Both the position numbers and the translations under genes were made by a program. Of a stretch of 64,000 nucleotides of DNA, positions 51,808-61,402 are shown piece after piece (positions within the stretch are counted from its first letter, which is position 1; each line of letters opens with the position of its first letter). This DNA comes from Haladaptatus halobius. GTDB lineage: Archaea > Halobacteriota > Halobacteria > Halobacteriales > Haladaptataceae. Below the pieces are notes generated by a model, which saw only the letters and a program-made list of their open reading frames with translations, searched no databases and was not told where the DNA came from. The stretch is from assembly GCF_020618475.1 (NCBI RefSeq), contig NZ_CP085337.1, forward strand, positions 372,001-436,000, in the 5' to 3' direction.

Positions 51808-52662
51808 AGTATGCTCTTTAATGAACTTTTTGTCAATTTTGGAACTCAGAAGCGAGTCTTGCGATTCTACGATAAATATTCGTTATAAAGTAATGATCAA
51901 GACCTAATGAAAGGACGAAGCTAACGAATAAACGGTGGTAGTTCACTGTTTGATTGTCTTCCCTATTTCGTGCTGAGCGGTATACTGCATCCCCGGTACT
52001 TGTACCGCGAGAGCTTGCTCGGCGGTGTTCCGTCTTAGTGGTGTGCCGGTTCGAACGCTTTCAAGAAAGAATTGTAGTTCCGCTGTAAATGCATCCTCTG
52101 TTCAATGAAGGGCTGCGCAGAGGATGACGACTACTCTGAATTCGGATAAGATAGTCTATTCCACTAGCAGTGTTGTTCAATGCATGGGATGCGTTTGTTC
52201 TGCGATACTCGTTCATCGTAGTGTTTTTTCCCTAACAGTCGGAGCTGGTTTTCGGATATCCTTTGGCAACATTATATCAATTTTCTCAGTGGAAGCTATT
52301 GAGTACTCGGTCAGGATCTCATTCATACCCACCCAAGTAGGTATGTCGTCCGAACCTGGCTTATGCCCACACCAGCAGTTTGTCTCGTATACGTAAAAAA
52401 AGGGAGTATAGTAGAATTTTCCATCCTATTCAAAGCGGTCAAATGTCTAATACGCTCGATTATTAAGCGATGAAGTGGGGTTCCGCGAGGACTTTGGGTG
52501 CCGTTCGGCAAACCCAGTCTCAATGTGTATCTCACAACGAGAAGCAGAATTTCCAGTAAAGTCGAACGTTTTAAATCGGTGGTCGCCATCTAAATCTCTC
52601 CGCTACTATATTCATCGTCCATTATCGTTAGCTATCGTTATTTTACTCGCTTAGAGGTATCG
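51808..52662. other. Long intergenic region with gene remnants
   Basis: This holds the Gfo/Idh/MocA-like fragment described separately. On the minus strand near 52320-52400 there is RFGRHTYLGGYE followed by a stop, similar to degenerate gene ends at 56.9 and 62.4 kb. The rest is AT-rich with no supported gene. Confidence 0.4.
51943..52101 (-). pseudogene. Gfo/Idh/MocA oxidoreductase C-terminal fragment
   Basis: The minus strand reads TEDAFTAELQFFLESVRTGT, PLRRNTAEQALAVQVPGMQY, TAQHEIGKTIKQ, then TGA at 51943-51945. It is preceded directly by a stop codon. Acidic-phenylalanine-E-L-x-x-F-L-x-x-V-R-T-G is the usual C-terminal signature of the Gfo/Idh/MocA dehydrogenase family, followed by the helix of Ala/Glu pattern. 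Only ~50 residues remain of a ~350-residue enzyme. Confidence 0.5.
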
Positions 52663-53739
52663 TCATGGATTGTAGTGAATTCCTGGGATATGGTTTAAGT
52701 CACCTCGAGTGAGCTGGAACAGTAGTATTATAAATAACAGAATTAGGATAGAAAATAGTACAACCCTTTTCAGGATTATGCTTCGCGTCTGCCGCAACTC
52801 CGACCATGTCGCGGGATGATACCCCATATACCAAAGTGTGAGGGTTCCAGTCAGCGTCACAGATAAAAGGTTCAAGAGAACTACTGCGCTCGTTCCGACT
52901 ACTATTGTGAGTCGCCCCCACGCAAGGGCAGTACCTAAGACACCGATCGGCAGAACGACAGCAACGGCAACAACCATACCAACGAGACCGGTCATACTCT
53001 GATTCCCGAGGCTAAGTGCGCCGACGGTGCCAGCACTCAGAGCAATAACGACTAAAAGAAACGGGGGAGCGGTGTAGCTGCTGATCTTGAGAAGCGAATC
53101 AATGCTCCTATCTAGCAAGACTAGCGGAGTAATCTTAACTAAGAGGGCGAAGATGAACGCGCTTACGACTGCAACGACTACACCAACGATTTCCAATTTT
53201 ATACTCCGAATAAAGAGATTCTGATCGTCAAGCACTGTTGCAACACTTATTGCGATCGGAGGCCAGATCAATGGTGAAAGCACCATCGATCCGATCAGCA
53301 CCGTCACTGAGCCAAGTAAAACTCCGGAGGTGACCAAGATTGCACTGATGATGGACAAGGGAATGTAGATGGAAAAACTCGGCAGTAGATCGGCCATCTG
53401 CGAATGTAATTCGTTTCGAGAAATACGATGACGATCAAGGTTCGTGACCGACTTTAGTGGTTGCTGTAATTGCTCGAATTGCTTCGAAGCGATAAGTTCT
53501 GGATCAGTCACGATCGTATACATATCGTTGCTGATCCCCTGATCACGTAATCGGTCTCGTATTGGTTCGACTGCACGTGTCGGTAGTGGAAAGGAGATTA
53601 CAGCGAGGGCGTCCGACTCATTAGTCTGCTTGGATATAGTATAATCGATACCTTCCGTCTCAATGATTTCAAGTGTCTTCTCATGAGCTTTTTCCGATAG
53701 TACTGTAACCTCGACTAATCGTACATCTTCCTTTACCAT
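52663..53739 (-). CDS. DUF389 family membrane protein
   Basis: The 358-residue protein has an N-terminal soluble ferredoxin-like part (RLVEVTVLSEKAHEKTLEII, RDRLRDQGISNDMYTIVTDP). From about residue 118 there are six or seven membrane helices, with the conserved IGSMVLSPLIWPPIAISVAT and LSAGTVGALSLGNQSMTGLV, GMVVAVAVVLPIGVLGTALA. This is the DUF389/TIGR00341 group. Function is unknown; transport or mechanosensing has been proposed only in general terms. It has normal length and seems intact. Confidence 0.88.
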   Translation of the reverse strand: MVKEDVRLVEVTVLSEKAHEKTLEIIETEGIDYTISKQTNESDALAVISFPLPTRAVEPIRDRLRDQGISNDMYTIVTDPELIASKQFEQLQQPLKSVTNLDRHRISRNELHSQMADLLPSFSIYIPLSIISAILVTSGVLLGSVTVLIGSMVLSPLIWPPIAISVATVLDDQNLFIRSIKLEIVGVVVAVVSAFIFALLVKITPLVLLDRSIDSLLKISSYTAPPFLLVVIALSAGTVGALSLGNQSMTGLVGMVVAVAVVLPIGVLGTALAWGRLTIVVGTSAVVLLNLLSVTLTGTLTLWYMGYHPATWSELRQTRSIILKRVVLFSILILLFIILLFQLTRGDLNHIPGIHYNP

Positions 53740-53866
53740 TGTAACCTATATAAATATATTCTATAAAATTGCTAAAAGGGTAAATTGTTCCCTTATTCAA
53801 ATTTTAGAAACAAACGGCACTTGCGTAGTGGTTCTATTGCAAGTATATACGGGATAATTATTATCG

Positions 53867-55159
53867 TCAGTTACTTGTTCCACTCTCGTCTTTTATTGAT
53901 ATTAGATCACCATTGACGATAGCATAAATTTCATTTGGATTACCGCTCGTAACGGCGACCTTATTGATACTCCCGGAGAAGCGAAAGTCATCGATGAACC
54001 CCTTGACGTATCCTCTAGCTGTACTACCTTCATGAATATCGACCGTGACGCGTTCATCGTCCTCGCAACGTGGGCTTTTCTCAATGGCGCCGTCAACCTC
54101 AACCAGATACTCGATTCGCTCACCTGACCCGCGACTTCCGTCGATTAGAAGCTCATTGTCTTTCGGTTTTGTAGCAGTGTAGAAGCCGCGTTCGAGGATC
54201 GTTCCGCTCGACCCAACCGCAACGCTAGGGAATTTTCCGGTCGTATCGAGTGCGACGCCGCGGAACGTAGCCGAGGTCGGTGTACTTTCGGAATTCCATC
54301 CCTGGTGCTTGCGGTAGTCAAAGAGATTTCCACTACCGCCGCCGGCAAGCCCCTTTCCGTTGTTCCATTCGATGTCATAGAGAATAGTACCGCCAGCGTC
54401 GGTTTTCGTCCATACGGCACCGTTATATCGGAAGATCGATCCGTCACCGCCGGTCACATAGATTCTATCCTGAGAGACCGCAGTAATCCCGTAGAGTGCG
54501 ACGCTTCCGCTTCCACTAAGACCGATCGTTGACCAAGAGTTTCCACCATCGGTCGTTTCGTATACCTTACTCGTTGTATCGCAGATATAGCCAATTTTCT
54601 TGTCGAGAAAGTCGATGCCCTTTGCGCTTGAGCCACCCCCGGGTTTGATGACATTACTCCACTCCATCCCCCCTTCAGACGTCTTTGTTCCCGTGAGAAA
54701 TTCACCGGAACCGTTGACAAGACTTACACGCTCGTTATCTGCTTGTCCAACCGCTGCGATTGCCTCCCAAGTGCTCGTTTTTCCCTTCGGTGCGGAGTAG
54801 TCAGTAACCTTCTCTTCGACGACGTCGTACTGGCCGATGACGCCGCTACCGCCTGCGAACCAGACATGGCGACCGTCGCTCGTCACGTCGCACGAGCGCA
54901 AGGGATTGCTCTTTACTGTCGGTCCTTTATCGAGAACTTTCTTCCATCCGTCGATGCGGCGAGCGAGTACATCACCGCTTGCACCGACTGCGTACGGTCC
55001 TTCTTGAGTCATTGTCGCATCGTAGAGTACGCTGCTGGACGGGGAGTTCACTTCATCCCATGAGTATTTGCCTGCCGAAACCGTTCGTGGGACGCCGACG
55101 CCGGCCGTCACCGCACCCATGAATTTGAGAATTCCACGCCGAGTGTGCTTTCTACGCAT
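53867..55159 (-). CDS. Tat-exported beta-propeller protein with extra C-terminal domain
   Basis: The 430-residue protein has a twin-arginine signal (KHTRRGILKFMGAVTAGVGV). A BNR-like/YCF48-like propeller covers residues ~33-330: YDATMTQEGPYAVGASGDVL, GRHVWFAGGSGVIGQYDV, GIDFLDKKIGYICDTTSKVY, TTDGGNSWSTIGLSGSGSVA. A ~95-residue beta domain follows (ELLIDGSRGSGERIEYLVEV, VAVTSGNPNEIYAIVNGDLI) that is absent from the paralogue at 62967-63956. Such propellers may act in assembly of exported complexes. No enzyme motif is seen. Confidence 0.8.
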   Translation of the reverse strand: MRRKHTRRGILKFMGAVTAGVGVPRTVSAGKYSWDEVNSPSSSVLYDATMTQEGPYAVGASGDVLARRIDGWKKVLDKGPTVKSNPLRSCDVTSDGRHVWFAGGSGVIGQYDVVEEKVTDYSAPKGKTSTWEAIAAVGQADNERVSLVNGSGEFLTGTKTSEGGMEWSNVIKPGGGSSAKGIDFLDKKIGYICDTTSKVYETTDGGNSWSTIGLSGSGSVALYGITAVSQDRIYVTGGDGSIFRYNGAVWTKTDAGGTILYDIEWNNGKGLAGGGSGNLFDYRKHQGWNSESTPTSATFRGVALDTTGKFPSVAVGSSGTILERGFYTATKPKDNELLIDGSRGSGERIEYLVEVDGAIEKSPRCEDDERVTVDIHEGSTARGYVKGFIDDFRFSGSINKVAVTSGNPNEIYAIVNGDLISIKDESGTSN

Positions 55160-55380
55160 CTCATTACGACTGTTGCGGTATGTGGTGTTAAAGTGTCATG
55201 TATGGTCAGTTAGATATACAATCATTGTTGAAGATGTCATAAGATGCTTGGTTGAGATCTCATGCTTTAGGAGTGATACGCTTGGTTGTCTATGTCCGCC
55301 GATACTACTGAAGTGACCTATTCAGTTCCTAAATTAGTACAGTGAATCACTCTTACTGAAAATAAGATATTTACTTTTTA

Positions 55381-56562
55381 TTAAACGCTAAACACTCCAG
55401 GAGCCGCACTCCGTTTGACGATGGTCGCAATCCGTAGAACATACGAAAATAGAATAACAAATGGAGCGACTGCAACCGTGAGCGACAGGCTGATTAGCAG
55501 CAGAAATCCCAATCCGCGACTAGGAGTGGAATCACCCGAATACAGCATCACGATGAAAATAGAAGTTAACACCGCAGCGACGCCACTGTACGCTAAAAAT
55601 CGGGAGAGTTTTGCGAGCTCCTGTTGGAAATAGATGATTTTGAAGTACTCACGTAGCACATCCGTCGCCACCAAGACCTCTCGTAAATCATCTAGCAAGG
55701 CGATCGCAGTCTCCGAAAGAGTTTCGGCATATCTTTTCTGAATTCGGCGTGACGTGTTGATCAGATCTGAATAATCACCGTTCATGAGGGACAAGAGTAG
55801 CTCAAACACGGAGGGATCGCCCTTCTGTAGTTGGTTGTCTATGTTCTCAATTCGATCGACGATAGAATTCAAATACTCGTCGATTTCTCGCCGAAACTGG
55901 ACGTTAGGGTTATCGTCACTTATTTCGTCAAGAGCGCTCCCGCGGTCTATGATGATCCGGTTAATGCCTAAAAGGAACTCCGACGGTTTGGTGGGACTCA
56001 CATCGGTGTCCGGCGTCATCTCTTCGATGTGTATCCGAAACTCGCTCAAACTATCGAATTTTCCCCGAATACTAGTCGGTGTACCGGGTGCGCCGAACAG
56101 CCGCGCTAAGGCAAGCTGATTGATTCCAATTACGATAGGAACGAACGAGAATAGCCCGGCGATTATCGTACTAAACATCGTCGTCACGAAATTGCCGTTT
56201 TGTACTCCAATAATTTGAGTCATTCCGAGTACGATCGAGCCAAGAAAGACCATCGCCAGTATGCTACCAATAATGGTCCACCGATTTCCCTCAAGTAAAA
56301 ACCACTCGCGGATGCTAGTGCGGGTCGTCTCGTCTTCAATTATCGACTGTCCTATACTCAGCCCGGCCATAACGACCCATCCAATTGCCCAGAGGAACGC
56401 ACCAGCAAGCCATCCGATCGCCCAGAGAGCCGCCCCACCGATCCGTAATATCTTCAGGAACAGCGGAACCACTGACTCGGATAACTCTTTACGCGGATTT
56501 TGTGAAAAGGGTAGTGTCTTGCCGTTTGACTGTTCATCTTGAGTTGTTTTATCGTCGGCCAT
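55381..56562 (-). CDS. Hypothetical multi-span membrane protein
   Basis: The 393-residue protein has a polar N-terminal 30 residues. Paired helices follow near 35-68 (GGAALWAIGWLAGAFLWAIG), then more helices near 93-115 (WTIIGSILAMVFLGSIVLGM) and 130-152. A ~150-residue charged, helical cytosolic-type region follows, including IDEYLNSIVDRIENIDNQLQ and RRIQKRYAETLSETAIALLD. Two final helices lie near 320-375. It has no recognised family. The central region may form a coiled coil. Confidence 0.65.
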   Translation of the reverse strand: MADDKTTQDEQSNGKTLPFSQNPRKELSESVVPLFLKILRIGGAALWAIGWLAGAFLWAIGWVVMAGLSIGQSIIEDETTRTSIREWFLLEGNRWTIIGSILAMVFLGSIVLGMTQIIGVQNGNFVTTMFSTIIAGLFSFVPIVIGINQLALARLFGAPGTPTSIRGKFDSLSEFRIHIEEMTPDTDVSPTKPSEFLLGINRIIIDRGSALDEISDDNPNVQFRREIDEYLNSIVDRIENIDNQLQKGDPSVFELLLSLMNGDYSDLINTSRRIQKRYAETLSETAIALLDDLREVLVATDVLREYFKIIYFQQELAKLSRFLAYSGVAAVLTSIFIVMLYSGDSTPSRGLGFLLLISLSLTVAVAPFVILFSYVLRIATIVKRSAAPGVFSV

Positions 56563-57345
56563 AATGATAGTGTCAGAGTGTACGTCACAGGTGAGTCGAA
56601 CAATCGATGATTCTTAGAACGTCAATTTGTTCCCAATTATACATAGAATTATTATCAAGATATTTGGTGCAGTTTGACTACCGCATTCGATGATAATGAA
56701 GCAGTTCCGTATCGGTATCTCCGTTGGACGCAACGGTCGAACGATACTTTTCTCAAGGAACGGAATATTCTACTAGTTTATCATCGTTCAACCGCAAATT
56801 GATACGGACTTTTCTAGCTAGGTGTGCTTTGCACTCCCCTATTCGCGCCTTCGAACCTTCGGAAGTGACTTTCGAACTGAATGCGTTGTACTTTCTGAAT
56901 TACGTCGAACGAGAAACTCAGATCTATTCGGCTGGGATGTCATCCATGCCTGAATCGAGTGGCATGTCGTCCAAACCAACGTCCACCTTCTGTTCCACCT
57001 CGTACCGTGAAAAGATTGCTGATGGTTCAGTTTTCCATATATTCAATTGATGTACCGTTTTCGATTGCGGTACCTAGTACGGTTTGGTGTGATACGAGAC
57101 CGAGGGAATATGTTTCAGTGGTAGTTGTTCCATCTCAGTTATATTATCATCGATGAATCGCGAATGTCTTGTGGAATCGTTCTACACTACAGTTGTGGGT
57201 TTTCGCCTGGAATCTATGTAATTACTCAATCTGAAAGCGTTTGGTGGACAAGACGGTGATAACGTTAGTAGCGTCATTGGAAGGCCGTGGTAGCTACAAC
57301 CATCTCATTTAAATGTTTGATGAGATGTATGCAATTGCGCCGTCG
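56563..57345. other. Long AT-rich intergenic region with a degenerate gene end
   Basis: About 56911-57020 is visibly similar to 62351-62460 (shared GTCGTCC-AACCAA and CTATTCGG-GGGA-TCATCC blocks). On the minus strand it ends VGLDDMPLDSGMDDIPAE and a stop. No complete gene is supported. A plus-strand frame at 56724-57050 has no family pattern. Confidence 0.35.
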
Positions 57346-58959
57346 CTAATCATCGTCGTCCGTCCCAGTGTGCTCCTCTAACCGATTTTCGAGCCACTCC
57401 CACTCACGTGTGAATGCATCATTCGCTCTAAGATCCCATACATCAGCGTTCTCAATTTTGCGCCCGATGCGCACCGATCGAAGCATATTCCAGATCCAGA
57501 ACAACTGTCCGAAGCCGATGAGGTATGCGCCAACAGTTATGATTTGTTGCAGCGGCGCAAACTGGTCTGGGTACACCGCCATGCGTCGTGGCAGGCCACT
57601 CTGGCCGAGGAAAAGGAGGCTATTAAAGGTAATAATCACGCCCACAATAGTTAGCCAAAAGTGGATCTTTCCGAGTTGTTCGTTGTACATTCGTCCGGTC
57701 ATGACGGGAAACCAGTAGTAATTCGCCGCGAACATCGCAAATAGAATCATTCCTACTAGGATAAGGTGAAAGTGTCCAACAACATAGTAAGTGTCGTGGA
57801 GCAGAAGATCAACCGGGACGGCCGCCAGAAAGACGCCAGTGACACCGCCAATGATGAAATTCACGATCGCACCGACGCAGAACAGCATCGGAGTAGTCAG
57901 CCTGATTCGGCCGTTCCACAACGTCGCCATCCAGTTGAACGTTTTCACAGCACTTGGCACGGCGATGGCCAGCGTCACCGCCATGAAGCTCGCGCGAAGG
58001 CGTGGGTCGATGCCAGTGGCAAACATATGGTGTGCCCAAACGCCAAAGGAGAGAACACCGATGGCGAGCGTCGAGTAGACAATGAACTTGAATCCGAATA
58101 GTTTTCGCCCGGCGAACTTCGGCAGGATATAACTGATCAACCCCATCGGGGGGAGGACGAGGATGTACACTTCAGGGTGTCCAAAGAACCAGAACAGATG
58201 TTGCCACAGGAGCGGGCCGCCCCCCTCGACGGTGAAAAACGTCGTTCCGAAGTTACGGTCAAGCAGAAGCATCACGAGTGCGCTACCTAATACCGGAAAC
58301 GCGAAGATGATTAGCCCACCTGTTGTGAGCATCGTCCAAGAGAAGATGTCGAGGTCGGCCCAGTCTACGTCACTGCTTCGCTGCGCTATGATAGTCACGA
58401 CGAAGTTTATCCCGCCCATTATTGTACTGAGTCCACTGAGGTGAAGCCCCAGAAGCACCAGATCAACATCTGGATTTGGTTGCTCGGCTGAGAGTGGAAC
58501 GTAGAGCGTCCAGCCCGTCTTCGGCGGTTCGATGGCCTCGATCCCGATGAAGCTTGTGAGCAACCCCGCCCGCATCAGGAGTAATGCTGGAGGTAACACC
58601 CAAAAGGCGACTGCGTTGACGCGGGGAAACGCCATGTCGTTCGATTCGACGAGGAGTGGAATAAAGTAGTTCGCGACGCCGAAGAGAACCGGCATCGCAA
58701 ACAAAAACAGCATCGTCAGCCCATGAGTCGTGAAAAGGGCATTGTACATTTCTCTCCCCCAAATACCCGCTTTCGGTGTCAGGAGACTCGTCCGGAACAT
58801 CAACGCGTCTATTCCGCCCCACACCCCCGTCAATACGCCAAATACAATATATAGAGTCCCAATATCCTGGTTATCGACCGTCGTGAGCCATCTGACGATC
58901 CCATCCGGTTTTTCTCGTCGGGCATCGCCACCGCCGTCGCTAGTGTTTCTTCGTAACAT
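57346..58959 (-). CDS. coxA: Heme-copper cytochrome oxidase subunit I
   Basis: From MLRRNTSDGGGDARREKPDG the protein has 537 residues and 12 membrane helices. Heme and Cu ligands are visible: His in ALFTTHGLTMLFLFAMPVLF, FFGHPEVYILVLPPMG with the His-Tyr pair, GVWAHHMFATG with the Cu His pair, and YVVGHFHLILVG with the two heme His. This is A-type subunit I, reducing oxygen to water. No subunit II or III gene is near. It lies 32 bases after an MFS transporter gene on the same strand, so it is probably co-transcribed with it. The upstream extension in the same frame is antisense of the MFS end and is rejected. Confidence 0.92.
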   Translation of the reverse strand: MLRRNTSDGGGDARREKPDGIVRWLTTVDNQDIGTLYIVFGVLTGVWGGIDALMFRTSLLTPKAGIWGREMYNALFTTHGLTMLFLFAMPVLFGVANYFIPLLVESNDMAFPRVNAVAFWVLPPALLLMRAGLLTSFIGIEAIEPPKTGWTLYVPLSAEQPNPDVDLVLLGLHLSGLSTIMGGINFVVTIIAQRSSDVDWADLDIFSWTMLTTGGLIIFAFPVLGSALVMLLLDRNFGTTFFTVEGGGPLLWQHLFWFFGHPEVYILVLPPMGLISYILPKFAGRKLFGFKFIVYSTLAIGVLSFGVWAHHMFATGIDPRLRASFMAVTLAIAVPSAVKTFNWMATLWNGRIRLTTPMLFCVGAIVNFIIGGVTGVFLAAVPVDLLLHDTYYVVGHFHLILVGMILFAMFAANYYWFPVMTGRMYNEQLGKIHFWLTIVGVIITFNSLLFLGQSGLPRRMAVYPDQFAPLQQIITVGAYLIGFGQLFWIWNMLRSVRIGRKIENADVWDLRANDAFTREWEWLENRLEEHTGTDDDD

Positions 58960-58991
58960 ACTGATCAACCACTGGAAAGGTTCGTCTATGT

Positions 58992-60293
58992 TTATTGTTC
59001 TGAATCCGACCACCCTATTTGGGCGACGAAGCGCAGAAATTCCAATACTCCGAGAAGGCCGATGACGGTTGCAAGACCGAATGCAAGCTTCGGATTGATC
59101 CCATACAACCAACCGCCGATCAGTGCACTCGGAACGGCGACCGTCTCACGGACTAGGTAGTACGAATCGACAGTTCGACTATGCGCGCTTGTGATCTGGT
59201 CGGCAATCAACGCCTTGCGGGCGGGTAAACCAGCGAACCGTAGACCGGAAAATGCAAAGAGTAGTCCGACAACAGCTGGATTCGCCGGAATGGTGATGTA
59301 AAACAGCGGGAACAGTGCAGTGATGAGGATGCTGGCCACTGCGATCGGTATGGGCCCGGCCCGGCGCGCGATTTCCGCGCCCGGACGAAGACTTAGCGCT
59401 ACGATGAAAGTTTCAATTGCGAGTAGTACGCCGAAGAACGCGGTCGGCTCGAGATGATGGTCGAAAATCGTCGCATCGATGCGGAGGATGTCGGTGACGA
59501 TGAGCACGAAAAAAATGGACACCATTCCATTGGCGAATCGGATCAAAGCGTCGCCAACAAGCAGTCGACGGTTGCTCGGCCGCGAGCAAATGGGGAGTAG
59601 AACGTGGGCGGAACTCACGATCTGTTCCCCGGTCACGCTGCTGTTCCCCTCACCGAGGACGTGTTGGATGACCGTGATCATTAGGCTGGTGCTGGCTGTA
59701 AGTGCGAGCAGAATCTGAAAGCCGGGGATGAATTTGACGGTAGTCGCGAGCAGACCGACCACGACCAGAAATCCGACGAGAAAGCCCACTCTGCGGATCG
59801 TTTCTACAGTAGCGAAGTCATCTAAAAAGCACTTCAACGTCGAACTCCGGGCTATAACTGGAGATGTAGCTTTGAGTCCGAATGATCTCCATGCCTGTAC
59901 GAGTGGTAACCCGGCGAAAATCCAGACCCACGCTGGAACCGTAATACCGATAAATGTGAACCGGAGCTGTGGTGCGGCCAACCAGAGGAAGAATCCGAAT
60001 GATGAAATGGCTCCCGCGGCAGTCAAGACGATTCGCGAGTTGATTTGATCTGGAACTCGACTACTGACGTACAAATACAAAGTGTTACTGAGTATCCCGA
60101 CGGTACCGTAGAGACCGATAATCTCGGGACGTGCGCCGAGAACGAACAGATATTGGGGAACATACCATCCTATGACGTGTATCGACGCATTGAACAGGAA
60201 GACAGTTGCCGAAAGAGCAAATACGCCGGGATCGACGGCCAACAAACCTCGAAACGGATCTAGCCACCTGAGAGGATCATTGTCCGTGTCCAT
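58992..60293 (-). CDS. MFS transporter
   Basis: The 433-residue protein has about 12 hydrophobic segments. The first half has FLFNASIHVIGWYVPQYLFV, VLGARPEIIGLYGTVGI and a long central loop (residues ~205-240). The second half has LRIDATIFDHHLEPTAFFGV, AGPIPIAVASILITALFPLF and FSGLRFAGLPARKALIADQI. It is a major-facilitator-superfamily protein whose substrate is not predictable. It is upstream of coxA with a 32-base gap. An exported metal, organic acid or copper-handling role would fit, but only as inference. Confidence 0.82.
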   Translation of the reverse strand: MDTDNDPLRWLDPFRGLLAVDPGVFALSATVFLFNASIHVIGWYVPQYLFVLGARPEIIGLYGTVGILSNTLYLYVSSRVPDQINSRIVLTAAGAISSFGFFLWLAAPQLRFTFIGITVPAWVWIFAGLPLVQAWRSFGLKATSPVIARSSTLKCFLDDFATVETIRRVGFLVGFLVVVGLLATTVKFIPGFQILLALTASTSLMITVIQHVLGEGNSSVTGEQIVSSAHVLLPICSRPSNRRLLVGDALIRFANGMVSIFFVLIVTDILRIDATIFDHHLEPTAFFGVLLAIETFIVALSLRPGAEIARRAGPIPIAVASILITALFPLFYITIPANPAVVGLLFAFSGLRFAGLPARKALIADQITSAHSRTVDSYYLVRETVAVPSALIGGWLYGINPKLAFGLATVIGLLGVLEFLRFVAQIGWSDSEQ

Positions 60294-60783
60294 GTTCCAA
60301 TAACTTACATCACTGATTGAACGATTGGTTGCTACGATGGCTCACAACGCAGTTTCGGCGTCGATCGTCAGATCAATTCATCGGCGAATATTACCGCCAA
60401 TGTTCCGCCTTTTTCTGATCAAGCTACCGCAAGTTCCGCTAATGATGAGAAACGGCCAGCTATTGGTCGAGATTTCATCCGTGACTACTCGCGCCAGCCA
60501 CGTCATCTAGACCTGAGTTCACTCTCCGTTTGATACTTAGCCATAAAAAGAGGATAAATATTCTACTTTTTCGACCCATTTTCATCATCTATTATTGTTA
60601 TAGATGTGTGTGGTTCAAGTGAGCGGACACCACACAGAGATATATGGAGGATTTGCAACTCCATATCGAAACGACCTATCGGAGGATGGCACAGAGCGCG
60701 CTGCAGGCAAATAAGGGAGAATTAACTATCGACGGCAGAGCTAAATATATATTCGGTGTCAGAGGACAAAAAGATCGAAAGGG
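60294..60783. other. Intergenic with promoter for a small gene
   Basis: No gene is supported in the first 440 bases. AAATATATAT at 60743-60752 is a strong TATA box about 35 bases before ATG 60784. The rest is AT-rich without clear repeats. Confidence 0.45.
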
Positions 60784-60957
60784 ATGTCGACGATGCTAGC
60801 TATTGGATCGCTTCTCCTGTGGACGTTGTTTTGGTTCCTCATCGGTCTCGCCATTGTAGGCGGATTAATCTGGTGGATCGTTGAGGAGTGGAACGACGAC
60901 GACGATCTTATTGACTACGACGAGCTCGAACGACGATGGAGAAAATACCGAGAGTAG
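60784..60957 (+). CDS. 57-residue single-span membrane protein
   Basis: From ATG 60784 (alternative ATG at 60793) the protein reads MSTMLAIGSLLLWTLFWFLI, GLAIVGGLIWWIVEEWNDDD, DLIDYDELERRWRKYRE. It has one long hydrophobic span, then an acidic patch and a short amphipathic SHOCT-like helix. A TATA box AAATATATAT lies about 35 bases upstream, which supports a real gene. The size is too small for many gene callers. The function is unknown. Confidence 0.65.
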   Translation: MSTMLAIGSLLLWTLFWFLIGLAIVGGLIWWIVEEWNDDDDLIDYDELERRWRKYRE

Positions 60958-61402
60958 CCGAATAGTAATTTAAACGTCCATTAATATTTTCTATTGTTTC
61001 GACTTGGCGATCCGATGGGGTAGACTACTCGTCAGCCGAGCAATTTTGTGATGATGGCAACGCGCAATAGGTACAAAAAACGGCGAGAATCAAGTCTCAA
61101 GTGAATGGAGAATGGCTAGTGTTCAGTTATTAAGGACAGTTACGGTAAACAAGGAAATATATCATTCTGGGTTACAGTGAATCAGTTACTGTGGGAGCTG
61201 AACTCCACAAGGAGAGATGCTCAGCGAGCATCTCCTCAGTTGAAGAATTGCGAATAAATCCCTTAGTTAACGGAGAAAATTCAGTCGTCCTGATGACAGA
61301 TATCAAAAAGTAATATTTTTCAACGCAGTAAATTGATATATAACCTGCAAGAAAATACATGGCTCTAACCGCGAGAGGAGATTAAGACGGCGCGACGAGA
61401 AT
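60958..61402. other. Intergenic, no gene seen
   Basis: An AT-rich stretch between convergently placed genes. No coding frame, RNA gene or clear repeat was recognised. Confidence 0.4.

Noticed and set aside
56724..57050. 108-residue plus-strand open frame
   Set aside because: It lacks a family pattern and overlaps the degenerate gene end on the opposite strand.
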